In this document: one piece after another, positions 10,858 to 24,667 of the stretch
Layout of the letters: the number at the start of each line of letters is the position of its first letter
Position numbering within the stretch: position 1 is the stretch's first letter
NCBI RefSeq assembly: GCF_019703515.2
Contig: NC_059372.1
Span: 11,889,492 to 11,953,491, forward strand
DNA from: Myxocyprinus asiaticus
Lineage: Eukaryota; Chordata; Actinopteri; Cypriniformes; Catostomidae
DNA length: 64,000 nt
Reading direction: 5' to 3'
The notes under the pieces: model-generated
Database searches by the model: none
Seen by the model: only the letters and a program-made list of their open reading frames with translations
What the model was told of the DNA's origin: nothing
Program-made: the position numbers and the translations under genes

Positions 10858-11790
10858 CCTTTAATGTAAAAGTTCACCCAAAAATGAACATTTTGCCATT
10901 GATTTTGTTTCATGCACACTGTAAAATCTAAGTAGTTGACCTTATTTACATTTTTTAAGTCAATTGGTTTGCATGCTTTTTTCTAAGTAAACATACAGTA
11001 CTTATTTGGCTCAAGTAAACTTAACATTTTTAAGTTAATTAGCTACAAGTAAACTTAACTTTGATTAAAGTATCATTGTTTTTATTTAATTATTTAAATT
11101 CAGTTATAGCATATACAGTATAAGGGAAATTATGACTGGAATCTCGGTTAGCCAAATGGCACATTGGATTCTACTCAGTACTTCTTGGTGCACAGAAATC
11201 TGCACTTTTGAAAAGTACCATTGAGTAGAGACTAATTATTTAAATTGAACAGGCTCCAAGTTCACCAGAGGTAACACTAATCACCCTAATGGTGACTTCA
11301 CACAAATTACAACTATCAACCAGCTACAAAAAACAACAACAATAGTCATCAAAATTAAAACTATGCACATTTTTAAATAACAGTTATACATAAGTTACCT
11401 TGTTTTGACCTAACATACATAATTTATTCAAGCGCAAGGGCTTATGGGTATTCCACACAGCTGCAATTTTGTACTTGATAATTTTGAGTTAGTAGTACTC
11501 AAAGCCAAATTTTAAAGAATGTATACTGTATATTTGAGTTATGATTTCAAAATGTGACACTTCAAGTTCTGTTTAATTAGGACCACTTAAATTATTTTAT
11601 TAATAACAACTTTAGGGTTTAGAGAGTAATGGTAACTTACTTAAAACTAGCAAGAATATATATATATATATTATTTTTTTTTTTATTTTATTTTTTTAAT
11701 ATAACTACTAGGATTTACTTGGAACATCTTGAGGGTGAGTAAATGACAACATTTACATTTTTGGTTAAACTGTCACTTTAAGAAAGCATA
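10858..11790. repeat. Composite repeat region
   Basis: Outer ends belong to the GTTCACCC family (left near 10870, right near 11770). Inside, 10916-11650 is an AT-rich element sharing its left end (CACTGTAAAA, AAGTTAATTAAC-type words) and the phrase CACCCTAATGGTGACTTCAC with the copy at 46427-47185. No coding capacity is seen. Confidence 0.5.
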
Positions 11791-13449
11791 ATTTTGAACA
11801 GGATCTCTATTGTATTTAATGTATTTTGCTTTCAGCTATCAGCATTCCAGCCAACCAAGAAAGACCAAATGTGTTCTGACCAATTACATATGCCATATCA
11901 TTGTAATTAAGTCTCAAAGTGTAAAGACATATTTTATAGACCATTTTTTTTTTCAGAGTGAGTCTGAAATTGTAAAAATCTGATAATTGCTATATCAAGT
12001 TTTTGCTCCAACAGACCATACAAAGAGTTTAAGGTAAGCATTTTCATTTATTTCAATTGATGGCAACTGAACAAATTAAGGCTCATGAACAAACAGCTTA
12101 AGGAGCACTGTAAATAAATGCATATTTTTAAATATATAAAAATAAAAATTACAAAATAAAAAATATTGTGAAGTCTACTGACCACAGACATCAATATAAT
12201 ATTTTTCATCTGTTAATTTAACCAACGTAGTCATTCCATTTTAGAGTAACTTAGAGAGAAGTTGACCCAGTGACCACCACTAGCAATTTATAACAAACAT
12301 TCCAGATTGTGTCTTTCTAAATGAGATTTCTCAACTCATTTCTCACATCTCAAAAGAGATGTTAAGATATTAATCTCAGACATTGTACTCTGGAAAAGTG
12401 TTGTAAATGGCAGAATTATCAGCAGTACATAACATTTAATCAGTGTATTAATACATCTGCAAAGTTGTATATGGCTTGTATGTGAGGTGGTAGAGAACTT
12501 TCATATAATCATACATTTCATAGTTTCTCACAGTTTTTCATAAATCAGATTAAGTTGAATTAGCATAAACATTTCTCTTCTGAACCTTGTCATTGTCTTT
12601 GGTTATAAGCCCATTACATCTTGTGGCATGCTTGGGAAAAATGGATACACTAGTTTAATCATTACATTTTTATTACGAGTCTAGTTTTTCGATTGAATTT
12701 GTGGTGTTTTTGATTTTTATAACAAAAGTCCCAGTATCTTTTACACTCAGTACTGGCACTCGTCATTCAATTTCTACACTATCTCCATTTCAAGAAATAA
12801 AATGTATTCAACCTGTGCCTCAATAGAATTTTGTGGACTTCATTAGTGATAATAATATAAATAAAAAAAGCATACAATTATAAAGAAATAAAAAAAATAT
12901 ATATATACAATAAATAAAAAGACAGTATATGCTCAGGCTGGCAGTCTTGTATAAAGGGAACACATTCTGTTCTCTTCAGTGATTTCTGAATGAAACTCTA
13001 ATCTTTGCTTTCTTAGTAAGATTTTTGTAATATTCCAAAAATAAAAGCTCATTAAGTCTTTTTTTAAAACCTCTGCATAGGAGGTCTGTAAAAATATCCT
13101 TGCTTGCTAGCTCTGATTCTTCTCACCAACTGTTACAGCAGCAAACTGTTAGGACCATTCAGAAAGTTGTCATGTATACAGTGATGTGTTGCATTCTGCT
13201 AATGAACGTTTCAAATCGCAGTGTGCTTTATGTGACTGCACTAAAATGTGTGACTGAATGCTGATTTCATACCTTTTTGAAAGAGGCAAAAAAAAAAAAA
13301 AAAAAAATGACTAGGTTTGTCATAATTTTGAGTTTTGCAAAACATTTGTGTGCCATAAATGTCAGGGTTTAAATAGAAACCCTTCTATGGCAAATAAGAC
13401 AAAAGGTGAAAGTTTAAAATAAGAATACAGGGTACTATGATGATTAATA
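11791..13449. other. Intergenic sequence, nothing recognised
   Basis: AT-rich spacer between mfsd5 and the Sleeping Beauty-like element. No ORF of note. Short A/T runs are present near 12890 and 13288-13307. Confidence 0.5.
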
Positions 13450-13451
13450 TA

Positions 13452-15051
<1,600 letters not shown>

Positions 15052-15454
15052 TACCATATTTTTGGGCTTTAAGTTTATAATGGACTTGAAGTTTACTTAG
15101 CTGTTGAGCTATACCATTTAATCAAATTGTACAACAGGTGTCCAATATTGTAGAATGTGTAGTGTTTATAATTTTAACGGAATATTGTTTGACTGTGTGC
15201 AACCCTAATGTGAGCAGACTATTAAATCAGTAAACCGAGTGGTAAATAGAATTGATTACCAGAGAAGGTGCTGTTTAGAAGAATTCCTAGTCTTGGAATG
15301 TTCTTATTATATATTTATTTATTCATTCACCCAAATAAGTAAAGAGTTTATCTCTGTATGTTTTCTTGTTTTCCTGCTCTTGTAAAACAGTGTTACCGAA
15401 AAGTTTGAATGTCACACAGATACACAGACACAAAACACTACAAGAGCACATTCA

Positions 15455-15798
15455 CTACATGTATTTCTTTTTTAAAAACCAATAGGCAAAATAGCCCATC
15501 CCCCCAAGAGACCCCATTAAGAAGGATGCCCCAAAGAAGGATGGTGGCTTCTTTTTTACCATTCGGAATGCATTAGGTAGAACTGCAGATAGGAGGGTCG
15601 TGTGGATGTCCCCCAACACCTTACGGAAAGCATAGCGCTTCTGCACATTCTCAAAAAAGGACTGGATGTATGGCCGGCTCCCGTCCTCCCAGTATTTCTT
15701 TGAGAGTCCCAAAAACTTTAGCCTGTGCAATGTGGCTCCAAGACAAATATCAGCTAGTGTAAAATTAGGTCCACAAAGCCATAATTCACACTTTTGAC
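15455..15798 (-). CDS. gdap1l1: gdap1l1 exon 6 with tail anchor
   Basis: Acceptor ACACAG|GTCAAA on the minus strand. It encodes GST helix [19 protein letters not shown], then [20 protein letters not shown], the hydrophobic anchor and the stop at 15455-15457. A TTTATT (AATAAA on the minus strand) at 15314 may end the transcript. Confidence 0.95.
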
Positions 15799-18700
15799 CT
15801 GTGTAGACAGAAAAGACAAGACCAGAAACAGAAGTTAGCTAATATTTTAGCTTTTAATATTTTAAACATTGTATAAAATCAGAACAACAACAATTACACC
15901 AAAACTAAGAAATGTGAATTCTTGGGTGTTTGGAAGTTTGGTGATTTCATGTCTGAGGGGTTGATTTTTGTAACAGATTTCAAATGTTTTCTTTTTGTTA
16001 TAAGAAGGTCACATTAAAAACTGACTTTGACAAATTTTACTATGCCTTAATTTATTTTGGGTTATTTTCAAATTAAAATCTGTTTTAATTAGTGCACTTG
16101 TTAACCAAGTTGATGAAGAGTAATAGCATGCTTGAAAAGAAAATGGAAAAATCAAGGTAGAAATCACTCGTGAGCAGAATATTATTATTGGGCGTCATTT
16201 CCGATCAAAACGTAATTTTGACAAATTATGCAAAAAGTGTGAAAATATTAAACTGTATTTAAATGTTCAAAAATGTAAAAGATAAATGTCATATTCACCA
16301 CAGAATTATATTAAACACATCACAGAATTTGAGATGTTGTTAGAATTGCTTTGACTTTCAGGGAAAATGACAAAAAATGACATAAATCTCCTGTGATGCA
16401 TGTACATACACTTATGGACATTGTTAGCAGACTAATTAAATATAGTAACGAATGACAGTTTGAAAAATGTTTTATATTAAAATGTTTTTTTGAGACTACT
16501 TTCTAGAAATTTACAGTGCTAAAAATGCCCAAAGTTGAAGAAACACCCTCTAATGACTGATTTGCAAGAATTACCTTGCAAGAATTTAGAATTCATGATT
16601 GTATTTTACTTTATTTCAATAAAAAACAACAACAACAACAAAAAAAACATACCTTGATATTCCAGCTTTCTTTTTTCCAGCTCTGCCTCTACTTGGTCTA
16701 GTACCATGGCCAGCTCACCGAGGATTTTCGTCAGGTAGTTCACATTGTCGTGGTCCAGGATCTTTGCCTACAAACATGTAAGTATTCAAAAGACGCTCAC
16801 ATTTCATTTTCAAATACAAACATGACTGAAAGAGACAGATCAACCAAGAATGAAAATGCTGTCATAATTACGTCACCCTTACATTGTCCCAAACCCATAA
16901 GACTTACTTTCTTCTGTGGAACACAAATGGAGATTATAGATAGAATATTATCCCTTAGTCACCGTTCACTTTTATTGTTTGGAAAAAATATGCAATGAAA
17001 GTGAATGGTGACTAAGGCTAACATTCTAACATTTCCTTTTGTGTTTCACGAAAGAAAAAGTCATATTGGTTTGAAGCAATGTGAGGGTGAGTAGATGATG
17101 ACAGAATTTTCTTGCAATCAAACTACTCCTCAAAATATAAGCTTATTCTCCAAACATACTTTATAAGCAATATTACCAAAATTGACCTTGTCATGCCTTT
17201 AATCAATGCTGGTAGTACAATGGGCAATACACTGCATCAGTAATGTACCATTAGTGCAGTAAAGCATTTACTGCTGTCTTACCATAAGCTTTTTTTGCTT
17301 GGAGAGGTATGGTTCTGTCAGTTGGGGCTCCTCATGATCCAGTTTCATCAGTTCAGAAGCCGCATTGGCCAAATGTCCTGAGAGAAACATAGACCAAATT
17401 GACTACTTCAGTAAAAGAGCTTTCATCTGCATTCCATAATCACATTGTAAAATACCCAGAAATCTGTGACGTTATCTGGCTATTGCCTTGTAAGTTCCTT
17501 CATGATAAATTATGTATATTTAATATTGTGGGGTGTGCGCTGTGGACCGCACAGCATGAGCAGGCACTATTTTCTAGTTTTAATGCCCTTGACAACTAAT
17601 TAAGGAGTTTAATAAGATTTTACACATAACATCAAAGCAGTGACTTTGATAAACAGCACCTATAAGAGGGACTCCGTCCAAGTTATAAACCATAAAATAG
17701 ATTTATTTGCAATTATGCCGGATTTCCATGACATCATTTATTCTACTACAATACTGTGGCTGGATCAACTCATTGGCTTGATTTACACTGGACTGGCAGA
17801 TCATTTTACATCGGTCGTCTGCCTGTCTGCCTGTCTGTCTGTCTGAACTATCTACGTACTTCATAATTTTGAATCCCAGTTTTTCAATGTGATCTCATAT
17901 TTTTGGACCCCACTGTATATTGAATTCATCTCTTTTTGAAAAAATGGTTATTCAGAGTCAGAGAGTACTGCATTGTGGCTTCACTTACTACGTATTTCTG
18001 CAGTGGCATACTTTGGGATCATGGAGTCAATCGTTAGTTCAGGATGGAGGATGCATCCATGTGTGTAAGCATCCATGGGCAACCCATCCAGCAATTCCTG
18101 GTACTGCTTTACCCTTGCATGCATGGGAGTGCCTTCATCAGGAATCAGCTGGGCTACTGTGTCTGAAATAAAATACAGTATTTTATATCTATTTTAATAT
18201 ACAGTGGCAAGAAAAACTATGTGAATCCTTTGGAATTACCTGCATTTACACTGATGAGCCAAAACATTATGGCCACCTGCTGTTGGTCCTCCATGTGCCA
18301 CCAAAACAGCACTGACCTGCCAAGGCATGGACTCTACAAGACCCCTGAAGGTGTCCTGTGGTATCTGGCACCAAGACATTAGCAGCAGAACTTCAAGTCC
18401 TGTAAATTGCGAGGTGGAGCCACCGTGGATCAGACTTGTTGGTCCAGCACATCCCACAGATGGTCAATTGGATTTGGAGGCCAGGGCAACACCTTGAACT
18501 CTTCATCATGTTCCTCAAACCATTCCTGAACAATGTCTTCAGTGTGGCAGGGCGCATTATCCTGCTGAAAGAGGCCACTGCCATCAGGGAATACCACTGC
18601 TAAGAAAGGGTGTACCTGGTCTGCAACGATGTTTAGGTACATGGCACGTGTCAAATTGACGTCCACATGAATGGCTGGACCCAGGTTTTCCCAGCAGAAC

Positions 18701-21700
18701 ATTGCCCAGAGCATCACACTCCCTCCACAGGCTTGTCGTCTTCCCACAGTGCATCCGTGTGCCATCACTTCTTCAGGTAAACAGAACACACGTACATGGC
18801 CATACACATAATGTCAAAGAAAACGGGACTCATTGGACCAGGCTACCTTCTTCACTGCTCCAAGGTCCAGTTCCGACACTCGCGTGCTCATTGTTGGTGC
18901 TTTCGACGTTGGACAGGGGTCATCATTGGCACTCTAACCAGTCTGCGGCTACGAAGCTCCATACACAGCAGGGTGAAATGCACTGTGTATTGTGACTCAT
19001 TCCTCCCATAACCATCATTAAAATTTTCTGTGATTTGTGCAACAGTAGACCTTCTGTCGGTTTTTTGGTTTGTCCCTCCTCGGACCACTGTCGGTAGGTA
19101 CTCACCACTGCTGACCGGGAGCACCACACAAGCCTTGCCATTTCAGAGATGCTCTGACCTAGTCGTCTGGCCATAACAATCTGGCCCTTGTCAAAGTTGC
19201 TCAGGTCTTGACTCCTGCCTATTTCTCCTGCATTCAATACGTTCACTATGAGAACTGATTGTTCGCTTACCATCTAATCTACCCAGACCTTGAAATGTGG
19301 CTTTGTTAGGACATGATCAACATTATTCACTTCACCTGTAATTGGTCATAATGTTTTGGCTCATGTGTACAATCTGTTTTAACTAATAACCCACAAATTA
19401 TTGTATTGTTCTTGTACATATTGAACACATCATTCAAACATTCACAGTGTAGGTTGGAAAAAATCAGGAGTTGGCAAACCTGGCATCCAGTTAATGAAAC
19501 GAGATTGAAGGTGTGCTTTAGAGCTAATTTGACTTATAAAAAGCACTCAAACATTTTGAGTTTGCTATTCACAAGAAGCATCTGCTGACGTGGACCATGC
19601 CTCACAAAAAAGAGATCTCAAAAGACCTACAATCAAGAACTGTTTCTATGCATAAGCTGGAAAGGGTTACAAAGTTATCTCGAAGAGATTAGATATTCAG
19701 CTAACCACAGTTAGACAAATTGCCTATAAATGGAGACAATTTAGTATTGTGGCTACTCTCCCTAGAGGTAGCCATCCAGGCAAGATGACTCAAAGAGCAC
19801 ACCGTAGAATGCTCAATAAGGTGAAAAAGGAACCCTAAAGTGACAGCTAAAGACTTGAAAGAATTAATGGAACTGGTTAACATCTCTGTTCATGAGTCTA
19901 CTATAAGAAAAACATTAAACAGGCATGGTGTCCATGGCAGGACACCTGAAGGAAGCTGCTGCTTTCCAACAAAAACTTCCTGCAAATAAGCAAGGCTCTA
20001 TAGCATCCTCTGATAACCAAATATCCATTCTTCCCTGCAGCATATTATAAAAAAAAAAAAAGAGTACATCAAATGAGTAGGATGTCCATTTATTGTATTC
20101 GTGATAAAATAGAAAAGCAAAGTTGATGTTGCAGATTGATGGCACTGTGTATCCGGCGACAATAGGTAGAAAGTTTTGCTGCTGAAACTGGTCTGGTCTT
20201 ATGGAAATTCAAATCACTGCCCCAGAGGCTGAAGCTTGAAGTGTTGATGAATGTATGGGCACATGTTAGCTCCAGTTTCTGGGTGAAATGTCTACAGAGT
20301 GGTGCCAAAAGCAAGTTTTTGCCTAACATTTGCCTAGCATCTTCTTTTGTGTTCACGGAAGAAAAAAGGTAATATTGGTTTGGAACTACGTGAGGGTAAG
20401 TAAATGATGACTGATTTTTTTATTTTGGAGTGAACTATCCCTTTAACTATTCATTGAAAAAGAAATGGAAAAATGTGGTGATATAAAGTGAAAATATAAT
20501 CAAGACACAGGAAATTAAATTGTCAAAACTTACTAGATTCATTACAAGAAAAGTGACAAAGTGAGTGTGATAATGAGGAGGGTGTGGCCGGGCTGTGAGG
20601 ATGCACACCCGGTGCTGAGTTGCCTAATCAGCGGGAGGGAGATAAGGGAAGAGCCGGGGATGCCACAGAGAGAGAGAGACACACTCGGCCACTCTGTGTG
20701 TGTGTGTGTGTGTGTTTATGTTGCTGTGTTTTCAGTTTGAAGTTCTGTCTAATTAAAGTCTTGTTGATTGTTAATTCAGTTCCAGCATCCTCCTTTCCTG
20801 AACTGTTACACTGGTGCTGAAACCCAGGAAAGGAGGAAGGGCACGCTCTCTGGGAGAACTCGCCACTGCCATCCGCCAGGAGACCGAGGAGCAGTAGTTG
20901 CCGTCCACCAAGAGACCGAGGAGCAGTAGTTGCCGTCCACCAAGGGACGGAGGAGTTGCTGCCATCCGCCAGGAAGCAGAGGAGCCATTGCTGTCCACCA
21001 GGGGATGAAGGACCCGCTGCCGTCTGCCGGGAGGCAGAGAAACTGCTGCCGTCCACCAGGGGACTTGCTCTTTCTCTCTTCCCCCACTCGCTCTTTCTCT
21101 CTCCCCCTCCCTCCTCTGGTCTCTCTCAGATTCTCAGGAGGCGGGGAGGACCATCGGGTGGCGGAACAGCCAGAAAGGCAGCGTCTCCCCTCCAGAGATT
21201 GGGGGTGGGGGGGTAAGCCAGTCCGGATTGCGCCTCGGCCTGAATCGGGCGGTGGAGGAGTGTGACGAGGAGGGGGGCGTGAGTTGCTTAATCAGCGGGA
21301 GGGAGCAAAGGGAAGAGCCGGGGAAGAGAGAGAGAGAGACACGCACGTGGCCGCTCTGCGTGTGTGTGTTTTATGTTGCTGTGTTTTCAGTTTGATGTTG
21401 TATAATTAAAGTCTTGTTGATTGTTCATTCGGTTCCCGCATCCTCCTTTCCTGAACTGTTACACTGAGATAAAGCTGTCATGCCTAGTAATAATGTGCCT
21501 GACACTATTGCTACTAGGGCAGAGAGAGTGCAGGGCTGCACCTGGATGACCTCCAACATGCTGATTAATCAGTTCCTGGGCCAAAGGCTGACCTGCATCT
21601 CTCCAGGCTATCTGTGGAGGATCAATTCATCCTACAATTGCAGGATCCAAAATGGTTTTTCCATTATTCAAGCAAACTTGCCCATACCTCCAAGGTACAC

Positions 21701-24626
21701 ACATAACTCTGAATGACTGCTAGAGTAACACTGCAGTACAGTCATAGTATCACAGCGTTAGAGTTTGTTGTCTCAAAAGTTTATTATGCTGGGTTTTTGT
21801 CCCATCCATTCAAGTCTAATTACAAATTAAAACCGTGGACAGCTATTGCAAGTCAAGTTGGCCAACATAATAGCATCCAGCACAAGTGTGAGCAAGCATT
21901 TTCACAACTTGCACTGCAGGACATTAAAGATAAAGTTCATCCAAAAATGAAAATTCTGTCATCATGTACTCATCATGTACTTGTTTCAAACCAGTAAAGA
22001 CTTACTTTCATTGTATCTTTTGTACATAGAATAAAACTGAATGGTGACTGAAAAGGCTGTCAGTCCCTAACATCTCCTTTTGTTTTCTACGGTTTTAGCA
22101 CAACATGAGAGTGTATAAATGAAGTCAGAATTCTCATTTTGGGTTAAACAAAGTTGTAAAATTGGATATAACTTTACACAGAAATGGATTTATTGGACTA
22201 AAATTATATTGTTTACCTTTTGTGGAGTTACGCCCTGAAACAGTGAGTATTTTAACGTAAATGGATTGGCCTCTTCACTTCCATTGTAAGTGCCTCACTG
22301 TAACCCAGATTTTAGCTTCTTTTTTTTTTTCTTTTTTTTTTTATAAGTAAAAGAGGAACAAGTCGAAATAAATGTTTGTGGTAATCAGCATTATGCCTCA
22401 AATGCTGTCGATTGAGCTTAACTTGTAATGAACCCGGAATATTCCTTTAAAGTAAATCTGTCTACATAGTGTTTATGCTTTGTGTTTCTTTGTGCATTTA
22501 AAGTTATCTAAAAGAATTCTGCCTTAGTTTATTTAAAATAAATGCATCATATATCTTACTACTTCATCTAAAACCTTTTTAAATATTTTGGTGTCAAGAG
22601 CAGTCTCCGTTAGCTCTTTAAGACCACTGAGAAACACTGATCTCTTTTCACTTGAGTGAGTGAGCTTGGCTCAAAAAAGAGCTTCAAAAAATCTGTGAAA
22701 ACATTCCACCTCCCACACTCAAACTGTGAGGACATTCAAAATGACAGCAATTGTGTGAGAGATGATATAGTAGAGTACAACAGTGGTGATTTAGTGCTTG
22801 TATTGCATACATAAGGCTAGGGGCGAAACAAATGGAAGAAAGAGTAAGATAGAGTTTTAATTGCTCTGCTGTTCGCTTTGAGCACAAACTGTGATCAGTC
22901 AGGCATTTTTACAAAGGGAATGGTTTTAGGTCATGTTACTTATTTAGACAGCTAATTACCACACTGACAGTCAGAATCTTAACTCAGTGGCTAAACAAGG
23001 CATCTTTCTATAGTTTTGTGTAGGACTGCATGGAATCTTTGCTGGCAGAATTCTACAGAAAGCTCCACTGATTTCACCTGAATTTGAATACCAATTATTC
23101 ACACAATATTATTCATCCCTTGTGTGTTTATGTCTTTACCCTCATAATAATTGAATTCTAAAGGAGTTTTAAATAAAAAGTAAAAGGTAAAATTATTTAG
23201 GTAAAATGTAAATATTGTTGCCTAATTGCACAATGTTTTCAGCTACAGCATAGTAATCTCAGTTCCACTGAACACATTTTACCATATTTAAATATATTAT
23301 GCACAATTTTGCAGATTTTCCCCACAATCAGCACAGAAAAACAACATGATCACACAGGATATTGACATGTTGCTTCCAAAAGTTCATGTACCCTGAAATC
23401 GACTCAATTCAGCTGAATTACTGACAAGCGGCATCCTTCAACAGTCATTTTTTGCGTCAATTTAAGTATTAATACATTTCCGTCAAGCACTGCTGATAGT
23501 GCACTGCAATCGCTGAAAGACAGGTTCTGGTCCTGTGGGGACCAGTTAGTAATCCTGCTCACATAAACAATGGAGATTGCGATTCGGAGGTTGCATTTTC
23601 ACTCTAAAATTAAATTTTTACTCCACTGGCGGTTAGGTTTAAGGTTGGGGTTAGGGTGAAGAGCACTTATGTGTACAGTACGGGGGCTGCAGGTGCCCTT
23701 TTAAGCGGAACTGCCTTTAAGAGCATACTATTGCTTATAAATTTCATGCAATAAATGCAGTGACCTGAAACTTCACTAATATTTTTCCCACTTCCTGTGG
23801 CTAATATTTGCATATAATGTGCAAGGAGGCACATGCTTGACTCAACTGAAATTAAAATTAATAAATAAGCATGTACATCCTAGAAACACAATCAGTTTCT
23901 AGGATGTGCATAAGTGTATGCTTATTTATTAATTTTAATATTTTTGTTGATTTATCACACATTTGCACATATACAGTGAAATTCTTTTTTTTTCCCCACA
24001 TATCCCAGCTAAGCTGGGGTCAGAGCACAGGGTCAGCCATGATATGGCACCCCTGGAGCAGATAGGGTCAAGGGCCCAACAGTGGCATCTTGGTGGTGCT
24101 GGGGCTTGAACCCCCAACCTTCTGATCAGTAACCCAGAGCCTTAACCACTGAGCCACCACTGCCCCCATTTATTACATGCAATGCATGTCCCAGGCATAA
24201 TAAACACAGCAGTGAATTTACTGTATGGAGAATGGAGACTTCCCCCACAAGTGATGAGCCAGGTGTGGGAGAGATACGGGCAAGCTGACTTATCGCTTTA
24301 CATTCCCTGAAATCACTCACTCACTGTCATCTGAACCAGTGTCAAAAGCAAAACAATTTAAAAATATGTGTGTAATTAGCTCTATCCACAAAAAAGCTGA
24401 ACATATTAACATGTACATATTTAAATAATTAAAATTAGTGATGACTAATTTCTTGCAAGCTCTTTGAGACAAAGTATTAAGTAAATATATTTTATTATAT
24501 ATTTGTGCGAGCAGGGTGTGGCCGAGCGATAAGGATGGATGGCTGGTGGAGAATTATCGCAATCAGCCGGGAGAGAGATAAAGAGGAGCCAGAGCCACAG
24601 TCAGAGAAAGAGAGAAACGCACAAAG

Positions 24627-24667
<41 letters not shown>

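Larger units (their letters stand above)
20566..21463 (+). mobile_element. Short non-autonomous LTR retrotransposon (TRIM-like)
   Basis: Two related direct repeats bound it: 20566-20810 and 21261-21463, each starting TGTGA and ending GAACTGTTACA. One base after the first repeat is TGGTGCTGAAACCCAGGA (20812-20829), two mismatches from the complement of a vertebrate tRNA-Phe 3' end, so a primer binding site. The 450-bp interior has no gag or pol, only GC-rich sequence with a tandem motif (near 20877-20945). Flanking pentamers are GTGAG and CTGAG, a probable 5-bp duplication with one change. The tRNA-Phe assignment rests on remembered tRNA sequence. Confidence 0.75.

Noticed and set aside
20628..21346. 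Overlapping 70-140 codon frames on both strands with Trp/Gly/Ser or Pro/Arg repeats
   Set aside because: They lie in the GC-rich interior of the short LTR element and follow its tandem units; no gag or pol motif is present.
21480..21997. Two 78-94 codon frames after the short LTR element
   Set aside because: No recognisable domain; the second runs into a GTTCACCC-family repeat.
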